5,099 nucleotides of DNA from Anaerolineae bacterium (GTDB lineage: Bacteria; Chloroflexota; Anaerolineae; 4572-78; NAK82), in contig JAUVRU010000210.1 in the NCBI GenBank assembly GCA_030597485.1, positions 1 through 5,099 on the forward strand, in the 5' to 3' direction. Of the stretch, positions 1 to 4,855 are shown in pieces (positions within the stretch are counted from its first letter, which is position 1; every line of letters starts with the position of its first letter). The notes beneath the pieces are model-generated. The model was given only the letters and a program-made list of their open reading frames with translations, had not been told where the DNA came from and searched no databases. Position numbers and translations under genes: made by a program.

Positions 1-713
1 GCTTGGCGCTGCACAACCGGCAGGGAGAGGTGCAGATCGTGGTGATTGACCCCAAGGGGCGGGGGTATGGCGTGCTGGAGGGGCTGCCTCACCTGCTGCG
101 GCCGGTGGTGCACGAGGTAAGCCAGGCCCGAGCCGCGCTGGAGGAATTGGTGCAGGAGATGATACAGCGCGACCGGGATGCGGTACAGGAACCCCGGCTG
201 GTGCTGGTGATCGACGAGATGGCGGACCTGGTGACGGCTGGCGGGGCGGAGGTGGTGCGCTGCATCACCCGGCTGACGCAGCGGGGGCGCGAGGCGGGCA
301 TTCACGTGATCGGGTGCACCCAGAAACCGACGGTGGAGGCCATCGGCAGCCTGGTGAAGAGCAACTTCCCGGTGCGGCTGGTGGGCAGCGTGGCCAGCCC
401 GGAGGATGGGCGGGTAGCCACCGGGCTGAAGGGGGCCGGGGCAGAGAAATTGATGGGGCGGGGTGATTTCCTGTTGGTGATCAAGGGCGAGGTGATGCGG
501 TTTCAGGCAGCCTATGTGAGCGATGAGGAGATCCGGCAGATTCTGGAGCGGTTGCGGCAGGGTGGGCGCACCGGCCGGCGCTGGCCGGCTGAGGTGCTGG
601 TGGGAACCGGCACGGGCGGCATTGGCCGGGGTGCGAGTGGCGGAACCAACGGGCGCCAACGGCCCTTGCTGCGGCAAGCAATGTCCGGGGTACAAGTGGT
701 GAAGCAAGGGTGA
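1..713 (+). CDS. FtsK/SpoIIIE-type DNA translocase, C-terminal part (5' end cut by window)
   Basis: Family role: a hexameric ATPase motor that pumps double-stranded DNA, either in chromosome segregation or in transfer of mobile elements. The visible 236 residues cover the second half of the motor (numbering from the first full codon, position 3). An IDPK strand lies at about 15-18, a PHLLRPVV segment at 29-36, Walker B (LVLVIDE) at 66-72, a CTQKPT sensor-like motif at 105-110 and a GAEKLMGRGDFLL segment at 146-158, the counterpart of GAEQLLGxGDML in FtsK. Walker A is absent because it lies upstream of the window. The first codon is TTG read as internal Leu, so no start is visible. After the motor (about residue 185) there is only a Gly/Arg-rich tail of some 50 residues and no winged-helix gamma domain of the kind that reads KOPS in chromosomal FtsK. 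DSR of classic FtsK reads as EDGR here. This favours an accessory or element-borne FtsK-like protein over the divisome FtsK (inference). The stop is 10 bases before the SRAP gene, so the two are probably cotranscribed. Confidence 0.88.
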   Translation, partial: LALHNRQGEVQIVVIDPKGRGYGVLEGLPHLLRPVVHEVSQARAALEELVQEMIQRDRDAVQEPRLVLVIDEMADLVTAGGAEVVRCITRLTQRGREAGIHVIGCTQKPTVEAIGSLVKSNFPVRLVGSVASPEDGRVATGLKGAGAEKLMGRGDFLLVIKGEVMRFQAAYVSDEEIRQILERLRQGGRTGRRWPAEVLVGTGTGGIGRGASGGTNGRQRPLLRQAMSGVQVVKQG

Positions 714-717
714 GGTG
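712..717 (+). promoter_or_regulatory. Shine-Dalgarno site of the SRAP gene
   Basis: GAGGTG lies 6 bases before ATG 724 and overlaps the stop codon of the FtsK-like gene. It decides for ATG 724 over GTG 715, because GTG 715 lies inside the site. Confidence 0.7.
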
Positions 718-723
718 ACACCA

Positions 724-1395
724 ATGTGTGGACGTTTTGTGTTGTTCAGTTCTCTTGATGACATCGTGCGGGAATTTGAAATCGAACGGGTTCAGGCCCA
801 GCTGCGCCCCAGTTACAACGTGGCCCCCACCCAGGAGGTGGCGGTCGTCGTCCGTGACCAAGGGGTGAACGTGCTGGACAAGATGATGTGGGGCCTGATA
901 CCGTCCTGGGCCAAGGATCCGGGAATCGGTTCCAGAATGATCAATGCGCGGTCAGAGACCGTGCACGAGAAGCCCAGCTTCAAAGGGCCGTTCAAGAGCC
1001 AGCGGTGTTTGATCGTGGCCGATGGCTTCTATGAATGGCAGAAGACTGATGGCACCAAGGTCCCGATGTTCGTCCGGTTGAGGTCCAGGAGGCCGTTCGG
1101 GTTGGCCGGCCTGTACGACGTGTGGAAAACCTCGGGCGGGGAGAAGCTCACGTCTTGCACCATCATCACCACCGATGCCAACCAGCTGGTGCAGCCGATC
1201 CACAACCGTATGCCGGCCATCCTGTCCCCAGCTGACCAGGCGGTGTGGTTGGAGGCAGCACCGCAACCCACCGAGCGGCTGCTGTCGTTGTTGGCGCCCT
1301 ACCCGGCCGGCCAGATGGAAGCCTATGCCGTGTCCAGGATGGTCAATTCGCCCAAGAACGACGATCCTCGGTGCATTGAGCCGGTGGGGGGTTGA
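724..1395 (+). CDS. SRAP-domain protein (YedK/HMCES-like), abasic-site DNA-protein crosslinking
   Basis: Known role of the family: it recognises abasic sites in single-stranded DNA and forms a stable thiazolidine crosslink through the amino group and thiol of Cys2, shielding the lesion during replication. It is often annotated 'SOS response-associated peptidase'. The protein is 223 residues, the usual length. All catalytic positions are visible: MCGRF at 1-5 (Cys2 becomes N-terminal after Met removal), Asn74 in INARSET, Glu104 in GFYEW and His160 in HNRMP. YNVAPTQ at 31-37 and WGLIPSW at 56-62 are also family hallmarks. The start at ATG 724 is fixed by the requirement for Cys at position 2; an in-frame GTG at 715 would add three residues and destroy the active site. 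GAGGTG at 712-717, overlapping the preceding stop, is a good ribosome site 6 bases before this ATG. The 10-base gap to the FtsK-like gene suggests translation as one unit. Confidence 0.96.
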   Translation: MCGRFVLFSSLDDIVREFEIERVQAQLRPSYNVAPTQEVAVVVRDQGVNVLDKMMWGLIPSWAKDPGIGSRMINARSETVHEKPSFKGPFKSQRCLIVADGFYEWQKTDGTKVPMFVRLRSRRPFGLAGLYDVWKTSGGEKLTSCTIITTDANQLVQPIHNRMPAILSPADQAVWLEAAPQPTERLLSLLAPYPAGQMEAYAVSRMVNSPKNDDPRCIEPVGG

Positions 1396-1431
1396 GGTGG
1401 GTGGTAGGGGGCGTGGGTGTCAGCCTACGGT

Positions 1432-1456
1432 TTGCCACGAACGTTGCGCTTGGCAA
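1432..1456 (+). repeat. Small inverted repeat in the SRAP-HhH spacer
   Basis: TTGCCA at 1432-1437 pairs with TGGCAA at 1451-1456 around a 13-base loop. It lies 37 bases after the SRAP stop. No T run follows, so it is not a convincing terminator. It could be a weak RNA hairpin or a protein site, or be chance. Confidence 0.3.
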
Positions 1457-1460
1457 GGGT

Positions 1461-1497
1461 GTCACGCTGCCCCGGGCCGGGAGGGTCCAAGCGTGAC
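1461..1497 (+). promoter_or_regulatory. Inverted repeat upstream of the HhH gene
   Basis: GTCACGCT (1461-1468) and AGCGTGAC (1490-1497) are perfect 8-base complements around a 21-base GC-rich loop. The right arm is part of the 17-base motif that recurs before the membrane-protein gene. There is no T run after the stem, so a classical terminator is unlikely. A protein operator or a leader hairpin fits better (inference). Confidence 0.45.
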
Positions 1498-1505
1498 CTA
1501 CGATG
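1489..1505 (+). repeat. 17-base leader motif, copy 1
   Basis: AAGCGTGACCTACGATG occurs here and again, without mismatch, at 1880-1896. This copy ends 42 bases before the HhH start; the other ends 35 bases before the membrane-protein start. In this copy the last part, CTACGATGCG (1498-1507), is repeated at once at 1509-1518, giving an 11-base period. The like position before two genes points to a shared regulatory site rather than chance. Confidence 0.6.
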
Positions 1506-1508
1506 CGA

Positions 1509-1518
1509 CTACGATGCG
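1509..1518 (+). repeat. Second tandem CTACGATGCG in the HhH leader
   Basis: CTACGATGCG at 1498-1507 is repeated at 1509-1518. The 11-base step is about one helical turn, so both units would face the same side of the DNA. TACGAT inside each unit also resembles a -10 box (4 of 6 to TATAAT), but no matching -35 was found. Confidence 0.5.
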
Positions 1519-1524
1519 TCGGTC

Positions 1525-1537
1525 AAGGAGGAGGGGG
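1525..1537 (+). promoter_or_regulatory. Extended purine-rich ribosome site of the HhH gene
   Basis: AAGGAGGAGGGGG is followed by 10 bases to ATG 1548. This strong purine tract fixes the start of the helix-hairpin-helix gene at 1548 rather than the in-frame ATG at 1503, which lies upstream of the tract inside the repeat motif. Confidence 0.7.
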
Positions 1538-1547
1538 ACGGTGCATT

Positions 1548-1832
1548 ATGAGCGAAGGCAATAAGAAAGCGGGGCTGGCGGAATTGCAGGAGATACCGGG
1601 TGTTGGCCAGAAGATCGCCGAAGAACTGTGGAACCTGGGATGCCGGTCGGTCGCAGATCTGGAGGGCGCGGATCCGGAGGATCTTTACCGGCGACTTTGC
1701 ATTCAGCAAGGGACTCAGGTGGATCGATGTGCGCTCTACGTGTTTCGCTGTGCGGTGTACTACGCGTCCAACGATGAACACGATCCTGAGTTGCTGCAGT
1801 GGTGGCATTGGAAAGACGGGGCGGGATCGTAG
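1548..1832 (+). CDS. Helix-hairpin-helix protein, Cdd1 ('pathogenicity locus') family
   Basis: A 94-residue protein. A single helix-hairpin-helix motif spans about residues 13-31, with the IPGVGQKIAEEL hairpin that normally contacts the DNA backbone without base specificity. After it come SVADLEGADPEDLY (34-47) and the block VDRCALYVFRCAVYYA (58-73), which I recognise as the hallmark of the Cdd1 family. These are small stand-alone proteins of unknown biochemical role, sometimes named after mitomycin resistance or pathogenicity loci without direct evidence. The length matches the family (about 90 residues). The block has Cys at 51, 61 and 68, but they are not in a zinc-ribbon spacing. The start at ATG 1548 is chosen for the strong purine tract before it and because the family begins shortly before the hairpin. 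It lies 152 bases after the SRAP gene, behind its own leader with repeats, so it may have its own promoter. DNA binding is inferred from the fold. Confidence 0.87.
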   Translation: MSEGNKKAGLAELQEIPGVGQKIAEELWNLGCRSVADLEGADPEDLYRRLCIQQGTQVDRCALYVFRCAVYYASNDEHDPELLQWWHWKDGAGS

Positions 1833-1862
1833 TTGACATAACTACCGTACGTTTGATGTACT
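1833..1862 (+). promoter_or_regulatory. Candidate sigma-70-type promoter of the membrane-protein gene
   Basis: A perfect -35 box TTGACA (1833-1838) starts right after the HhH stop codon. With an 18-base spacer the -10 would be TGTACT (1857-1862), matching TATAAT in 4 of 6. Transcription would start near 1869, giving a leader of about 60 bases that contains the 17-base motif and both alternative hairpins. The -10 is weak, so confidence is limited. Confidence 0.45.
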
Positions 1863-1871
1863 GAGGTGAGT

Positions 1872-1906
1872 GTCACTGGAAGCGTGACCTACGATGTGTT
1901 CCAGTG
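1872..1906 (+). promoter_or_regulatory. Leader with two mutually exclusive hairpins
   Basis: CACTGGAA (1874-1881) and TTCCAGTG (1899-1906) form a perfect 8-base stem around a 17-base loop. Alternatively GTCAC (1872-1876) pairs with GTGAC (1884-1888) around a 7-base loop. The left arms share 1874-1876, so only one can form. The element sits 25 bases before ATG 1932 and just ahead of the GGGGGAG ribosome site (1919-1925). This is the shape of a leader control element or of an overlapping operator. No known riboswitch is recognised. Confidence 0.45.
1880..1896 (+). repeat. 17-base leader motif, copy 2
   Basis: Identical to the copy at 1489-1505 over all 17 bases. Here it overlaps the last base of the hairpin's left arm and fills most of the loop of the 1874-1906 hairpin, while in copy 1 it contributes the right arm of the 1461-1497 stem. 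The flanks of the two copies differ, so the identity is not a simple recent duplication of the whole leader. Confidence 0.6.
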
Positions 1907-1931
1907 GAAGAGCGGCAGGGGGGAGCGGTAG

Positions 1932-2318
1932 ATGAAGCGGGCTGGCTTGATTCTGGGCGTGGTTTTTGTGGTGGCGCTGGCTATCGTGGTGGGCAATCGT
2001 ATGAGCGTGGATGCCATGGCAGTGGTGGTGGGCGTGGCCTGCGGTGTGCTGGCCAGCATTCCCACCAGCTTGCTGCTGATCTGGGCATTGGGGCGCAACG
2101 CCCGCGCCGATGCATACGGTGATCGTTCCGCTCACTATCCCCCCATTGTGGTAGTCAATCCGGGTCAGAGCTATGGGCGGCCGGGATATGGCTCGCCTCC
2201 AATGTATTCAGCTGGGGACGAGTTTTCGCTGCCCGCCGGCCCTCGCGACTTCAAGGTGGTGGGCGATGCTGATACAGCATCGGACGTGGCCAATCACGCC
2301 TGGCCCGGATTTGACTGA
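1932..2318 (+). CDS. Unknown two-helix membrane protein with Tyr/Pro/Gly-rich tail
   Basis: I do not recognise this 128-residue protein. Visible parts: a charged start (MKR), a hydrophobic helix at about 4-21, a short loop with NRMSVD (22-27), and a longer hydrophobic helix at about 28-53 ending in GRNAR. The rest is a polar tail with a Tyr/Pro/Gly-rich low-complexity stretch (about 62-93: YPP, GQSYGRPGYGSPPMY) and an end segment, PAGPRDFKVVGDADTA, that looks folded or conserved. The positive-inside rule puts both the MKR start and the RNAR after helix 2 in the cytoplasm, so the tail should be cytoplasmic. The start ATG 1932 follows a G-rich site (GGGGGAG, 1919-1925). It lies 99 bases after the HhH gene behind its own candidate promoter. 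The context of DNA-processing genes makes a role at the membrane in an element's life cycle thinkable, but nothing in the protein shows it. Confidence 0.72.
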   Translation: MKRAGLILGVVFVVALAIVVGNRMSVDAMAVVVGVACGVLASIPTSLLLIWALGRNARADAYGDRSAHYPPIVVVNPGQSYGRPGYGSPPMYSAGDEFSLPAGPRDFKVVGDADTASDVANHAWPGFD

Positions 2319-2332
2319 GCGGGTGTTTCATA

Positions 2333-2367
2333 GCAGTCAGCGGTCAGCCTTCAACCTTCAGCTTCTG
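2333..2367 (+). repeat. Degenerate heptamer tandem repeat
   Basis: Read in steps of seven the sequence is GCAGTCA, GCGGTCA, GCCTTCA, ACCTTCA, GCTTCTG: four units ending in TCA and one decayed unit. The consensus is roughly GCNNTCA. Heptamer repeats of this kind occur between genes of some filamentous bacteria; here it sits between converging genes and has no coding potential. Confidence 0.5.
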
Positions 2368-2383
2368 ATTGGACTTTGGCTCC

Positions 2384-2400
2384 GGGGTTGATGCCCCTTT
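2384..2400 (+). terminator. Weak candidate terminator after the membrane-protein gene
   Basis: GGGGT (2384-2388) pairs with GCCCC (2393-2397) around TGAT and is followed by only three T. It lies 66 bases after the stop. The short stem and missing U tract make it doubtful. Confidence 0.2.
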
Positions 2401-2475
2401 GGCTTGGGGAAGTGGACGCGCCAGGGTAGTAGGGCTGTGCGACTGATAGGCAAGGCGGTATGAACCGGTGCCTCG

Positions 2476-2634
2476 CTATTCCATCGACTGGTTGTTGCGG
2501 TTACCGGTTGACCTGACCAGTTGCTCTATGATCTCGAGATCACTCCGCAAGCTGCGCTGGCGGAGGAAGATGCTGGCGACGAAAAGGAACGTCAGAATCC
2601 AGATCACAGCGTAGGCGGCTACCATGTAGGTCAT
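2476..2634 (-). CDS. ccmD: CcmD, small haem-exporter tether protein
   Basis: A 52-residue protein, short enough to be missed by length cut-offs. It reads MTYMVAAYAVIWILTFLF at the start, with one hydrophobic helix at about 4-24, then RQRSLRSDLEIIEQLV, a charged amphipathic helix. YxxAAYAVxW followed by a TM helix and a basic RxRxLRxxLE stretch is the CcmD pattern. Family role: a one-helix membrane protein that stabilises the CcmABC-CcmE assembly and is needed for release of haem-loaded CcmE. AAGGAG (2645-2650) sits 10 bases before ATG 2634 on the minus strand and fixes the start. A second ATG at 2644, touching that site, leads into another frame with no similarity. It follows ccmC after 69 bases, an unusually wide gap within this operon, and that gap contains a perfect hairpin. 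It is the last gene of the leftward block. Confidence 0.88.
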   Translation of the reverse strand: MTYMVAAYAVIWILTFLFVASIFLRQRSLRSDLEIIEQLVRSTGNRNNQSME

Positions 2635-2644
2635 CGGTGCTCAT

Positions 2645-2650
2645 CTCCTT
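2645..2650 (-). promoter_or_regulatory. Shine-Dalgarno site of ccmD
   Basis: AAGGAG on the minus strand, 10 bases before ATG 2634. It supports translation of the 52-residue ccmD. Confidence 0.75.
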
Positions 2651-2662
2651 CTCAGATTGGTG

Positions 2663-2682
2663 GGCCTCAACTTGTTGAGGCC
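2663..2682 (-). promoter_or_regulatory. Perfect hairpin between ccmC and ccmD
   Basis: On the minus strand GGCCTCAA and TTGAGGCC form a perfect 8-base stem around CAAG. It begins 21 bases after the ccmC stop and ends 12 bases before the ccmD ribosome site. There is no T run after it, so it is not a standard terminator. It could protect the ccmABC message or set the level of ccmD (inference). Confidence 0.55.
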
Positions 2683-2703
2683 TGCTCACGGCACGGGCTT
2701 CTT

Positions 2704-3420
2704 TCATCGGAACATCATCTGCTGTTTGACCTGCTGCACTCGTCGGGATAGCCATTCGGTGCGCACCCGAAGAGACAATAGGGCGAAATAGAGCAGGGTA
2801 AAGGTGAGAAGACAGAAGAGAAAAATGAGTCGGATGGTGGGACCGGTGGCGAAGCCGCCCTGGGCGTCGGGCGAGCCGGTGCCGATGACGACCGGATGGA
2901 TGGTGCGCCACCAGCGGATGGCCATGAAGTTGATGGGCACCGACAGAAAGGCAATGAGGCAGAAGACAGCCCCAAAGCGGGCTCGGCGCTGCGGGTGGTC
3001 GATGGCACCACGCAGCATCAGGTAGCCAGCGTACGTCAGCCAGCCGATGGCAGCCGTGGTCAGCCGTGGCTCCCAGGTCCACCAGGTGTTCCAGGTTGAC
3101 CGGGCCCAAATGGAGCCGGTAATCAGGCCGATGGTGATGAAGGTGAGGCCAATCTCGATAGAGGAGAGCTCGATCACATCCCACCGTTCCTTCCCCGTGA
3201 TCAGATACAGGGCGGCCGCGGCGGCCGCCACCGTGAACGCCAGGAATCCAACCCACCAGCTGGGCACGTGGAAGTAGAAGATGCGCTGAGAGAAGCGTTC
3301 TACCGGGCTCTCCAGGTTGACCGGGTCGGGTGCCACCCCAAATACCAGGCCGATGGCTGCTATCATCAGCAGACCGGCAACCGCGATGAGGACAGCTGTC
3401 CAGCGATCACTTGAGGTCAT
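2704..3420 (-). CDS. ccmC: CcmC, haem-handling membrane subunit of cytochrome c maturation
   Basis: Role in the family: it binds haem with the help of two histidines on the periplasmic side and loads it onto CcmE, working with CcmAB and CcmD. The 238 residues have six hydrophobic helices (about 8-28, 54-74, 88-104, 119-137, 149-168, 195-217). His51 in YFHVPSWW and His175 in TIHPVV are the two axial-type histidines. The tryptophan-rich WWD signature is WNTWWTWEPRL at 110-120, with Glu117 where most CcmC proteins have Asp. The length matches the family (about 240). The start ATG 3420 is preceded by GAGG (3426-3429), 5 bases upstream, overlapping the ccmB stop region; 7 bases separate the two genes, so they are coupled in one operon. 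CcsA/CcmF proteins also carry WWD motifs, but the size and the place directly after ccmAB settle the call as CcmC. Confidence 0.96.
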   Translation of the reverse strand: MTSSDRWTAVLIAVAGLLMIAAIGLVFGVAPDPVNLESPVERFSQRIFYFHVPSWWVGFLAFTVAAAAAALYLITGKERWDVIELSSIEIGLTFITIGLITGSIWARSTWNTWWTWEPRLTTAAIGWLTYAGYLMLRGAIDHPQRRARFGAVFCLIAFLSVPINFMAIRWWRTIHPVVIGTGSPDAQGGFATGPTIRLIFLFCLLTFTLLYFALLSLRVRTEWLSRRVQQVKQQMMFR

Positions 3421-3427
3421 ACTTGCC

Positions 3428-4102
3428 TCACTCCTCCATCACAAAATCGAACAGGATAAACGACAACGCAAAAAAGATGGCATCAAAGGCGATCAGCAGG
3501 CTGAGCCAGTTCTGCATCTCAGCCATGGGCAGCCCGTCCAGGACGGCGGCCGTCAACCTGACGGCGGACAGCATCACCGGGATCACCACCGGAAACAGCA
3601 GGACGGGCAGCAACACCTCGCGGGCGCGGGTGTGGACGACCATAGCCGAGAAGAGGGTGCCCACACCAGCAAAGCCGATGGTCCCCAGCACCATGATGCC
3701 GGCCAGCGGCAACAGGTCGCCGGCTGACAGGTTGAACAGGACCACAAAGACGGGCAGAATGATTATCTCGATCGCCACCATAAAGAGCACGTTGCCCAGC
3801 ATCTTGCCCAGAAAGATGGCGCTGCGGTCCATCGGGGCCAGCAGCAGTCCCTCTATGGAGCCGCGGTCCTTTTCCACGATGAACGAGCGGGATAGGCCGA
3901 GCATCCCGCTGAAGGCGATGGCCACCCACAACACCCCCGGCGCCAGCGTTCTCTGATTATCGGCACGCAGATCAAAGGCGAAGTTGAAGATCAGAATCAC
4001 CAGCAGGGAGAAGACCAGCATGGAACTGACCATCTCCCGGGTGCGCAGCTCAGCGGAGACATCTTTGATCACAATGGCGAGAACCTTGCGCAGGTAGGAC
4101 AT
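3428..4102 (-). CDS. ccmB: CcmB, membrane subunit of the haem-exporter ABC complex
   Basis: Role: the transmembrane partner of CcmA in the CcmABCD complex that uses ATP to release haem-loaded CcmE from CcmC. With the start at ATG 4102 the protein has 224 residues (E. coli CcmB is 220). It has six hydrophobic helices at about 27-43, 55-73, 104-124, 131-155, 163-185 and 199-221. The cytoplasmic segment EKDRGSIEGLLLAPMDRSAIFLGK-type region (77-100) is the best-conserved CcmB signature and probably contacts the ATPase. The start is ATG 4102 because GGTGG (4111-4115) lies 8 bases before it and this start leaves a 4-base gap after the ccmA stop. A GTG at 4114 would add four residues but has no ribosome site. 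It is followed by ccmC after 7 bases. Confidence 0.95.
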   Translation of the reverse strand: MSYLRKVLAIVIKDVSAELRTREMVSSMLVFSLLVILIFNFAFDLRADNQRTLAPGVLWVAIAFSGMLGLSRSFIVEKDRGSIEGLLLAPMDRSAIFLGKMLGNVLFMVAIEIIILPVFVVLFNLSAGDLLPLAGIMVLGTIGFAGVGTLFSAMVVHTRAREVLLPVLLFPVVIPVMLSAVRLTAAVLDGLPMAEMQNWLSLLIAFDAIFFALSFILFDFVMEE

Positions 4103-4106
4103 ACGA

Positions 4107-4808
4107 TTAACCACCAGTCACGTGTAGATCGTATTGAGCCCGCAGTGCCTCTATGTCCAGGTCTGGTCGCCTGGCCTGGTATGCGATGCGGCCACCGGCC
4201 AGAATCGCCACCCGGTCGCCCCATGCCAGCCCCCGCTCCAGGTTGTGCGTGGTCATCAGCACCGTATGGCTGGCAGTGGTGGCCTGGTCCAGCAGATGGT
4301 TGAGCCTGGCGGTCGCGTGTTGGTCCAGGCCGGTGTCGGGCTCGTCGAGCAGCAAGACGGGCGGATCGTGAAGCAGCGCCCGGGCGATGGCCAGTCGCTG
4401 CTGCATGCCGCGCGAGAAAGTGCGAACCGGGTCGCGTTGGTGTCCCCACAGGCCCACCTGCCGCAGCATTGTCTCGATGCGCGCCTGTGGCCGGGGCAGG
4501 TCGTACAGGCGGGCGTAGAAGCGCAGATTCTGATCTGCGCTCAGATCATCGTACAGCAATGTCTTGTGCGAGACCAGGCCGATGTGGCGCCGCACCTCAA
4601 TGGCGTCATCATGCAGGTCGTAGCCGGCCACGCGCACCTGTCCGGCTGTCGGCTGGCTGAGGGTGGCGATGATGTTCATCAACGTGGTCTTGCCGGCACC
4701 GTTGGGACCAACCAGTGTCAGGAACTCCCCTTCGGCCACGTCCAGGTCGATGCCCTTGAGGATGGGGCGGCTGCCGAATGCTTTGATCAGGCCGCGAATC
4801 TCGATCAT
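4107..4808 (-). CDS. ccmA: CcmA, ATP-binding subunit of the haem-exporter ABC complex
   Basis: Role: the cytoplasmic ATPase of CcmABCD, driving release of holo-CcmE in cytochrome c maturation. The 233 residues show Walker A GPNGAGKTT at 34-42, a Q-loop region GLVSHKTLLYDDLSADQNLRF (77-97) where His81 takes the place of Gln as is common in CcmA, the signature FSRGMQQR at 131-138 (a variant of LSGGQ), Walker B VLLLDEPDTGLD at 151-162, and the H-loop His188 in TTHN. The reading frame is open further upstream to 5054, but that part overlaps the preceding gene and has no ABC similarity. ATG 4808 starts exactly at the first strand of the ABC fold (MIEIRGL) and has GGAG (4814-4817) 5 bases before it. 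An identity as a general ABC-type multidrug ATPase is possible by sequence alone; the adjoining ccmB, ccmC and ccmD decide for CcmA. Confidence 0.94.
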   Translation of the reverse strand: MIEIRGLIKAFGSRPILKGIDLDVAEGEFLTLVGPNGAGKTTLMNIIATLSQPTAGQVRVAGYDLHDDAIEVRRHIGLVSHKTLLYDDLSADQNLRFYARLYDLPRPQARIETMLRQVGLWGHQRDPVRTFSRGMQQRLAIARALLHDPPVLLLDEPDTGLDQHATARLNHLLDQATTASHTVLMTTHNLERGLAWGDRVAILAGGRIAYQARRPDLDIEALRAQYDLHVTGG

Positions 4809-4855
4809 GGGTGCTCCACTGTCTGACCTGGCGCAGGTCTTCGCCAGTTCGTTGA

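Larger units (their letters stand above)
2319..2475. other. Spacer between converging gene blocks
   Basis: The rightward block ends at 2318 and the leftward ccm operon ends at 2476. The spacer holds the heptamer repeat (2333-2367) and a weak GGGGT/GCCCC stem (2384-2388 with 2393-2397, loop TGAT, then TTT), which may be a poor terminator for the rightward block. No gene, tRNA or strong terminator with a T tract is seen on either strand. Confidence 0.5.

Noticed and set aside
715..723. GTG at 715 as start of the SRAP gene
   Set aside because: It would put three residues before MCGRF and remove the Cys2 active site; the ribosome site overlaps it.
1461..1497. Intrinsic terminator after the SRAP gene
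   Set aside because: The stem has a 21-base loop and no T tract follows it.
1499..1504. TACGAT as a -10 box of the HhH gene
   Set aside because: No acceptable -35 box is found 16-18 bases upstream; the repeat nature of the sequence is a better description.
1489..1896. CRISPR array from the repeated 17-mer
   Set aside because: Only two copies exist, they are separated by a complete gene, and there is no regular spacer pattern.
2540..3256. Leftward 238-codon open frame overlapping ccmC and ccmD
   Set aside because: His/Arg/Pro-rich frame-shifted reading of ccmC, with no membrane helices or motifs; ccmC and ccmD explain the region.
3411..3956. Rightward 181-codon open frame opposite ccmB
   Set aside because: Ser/Thr/Arg-rich composition without a fold pattern; antisense shadow of ccmB.
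4112..4114. GTG at 4114 as start of ccmB
   Set aside because: No ribosome site lies before it and it overlaps the ccmA stop region, while ATG 4102 has GGTGG 8 bases upstream.
4134..4826. Rightward 230-codon open frame opposite ccmA
   Set aside because: It is the antisense shadow of ccmA, whose Walker A, signature and Walker B motifs are clear.
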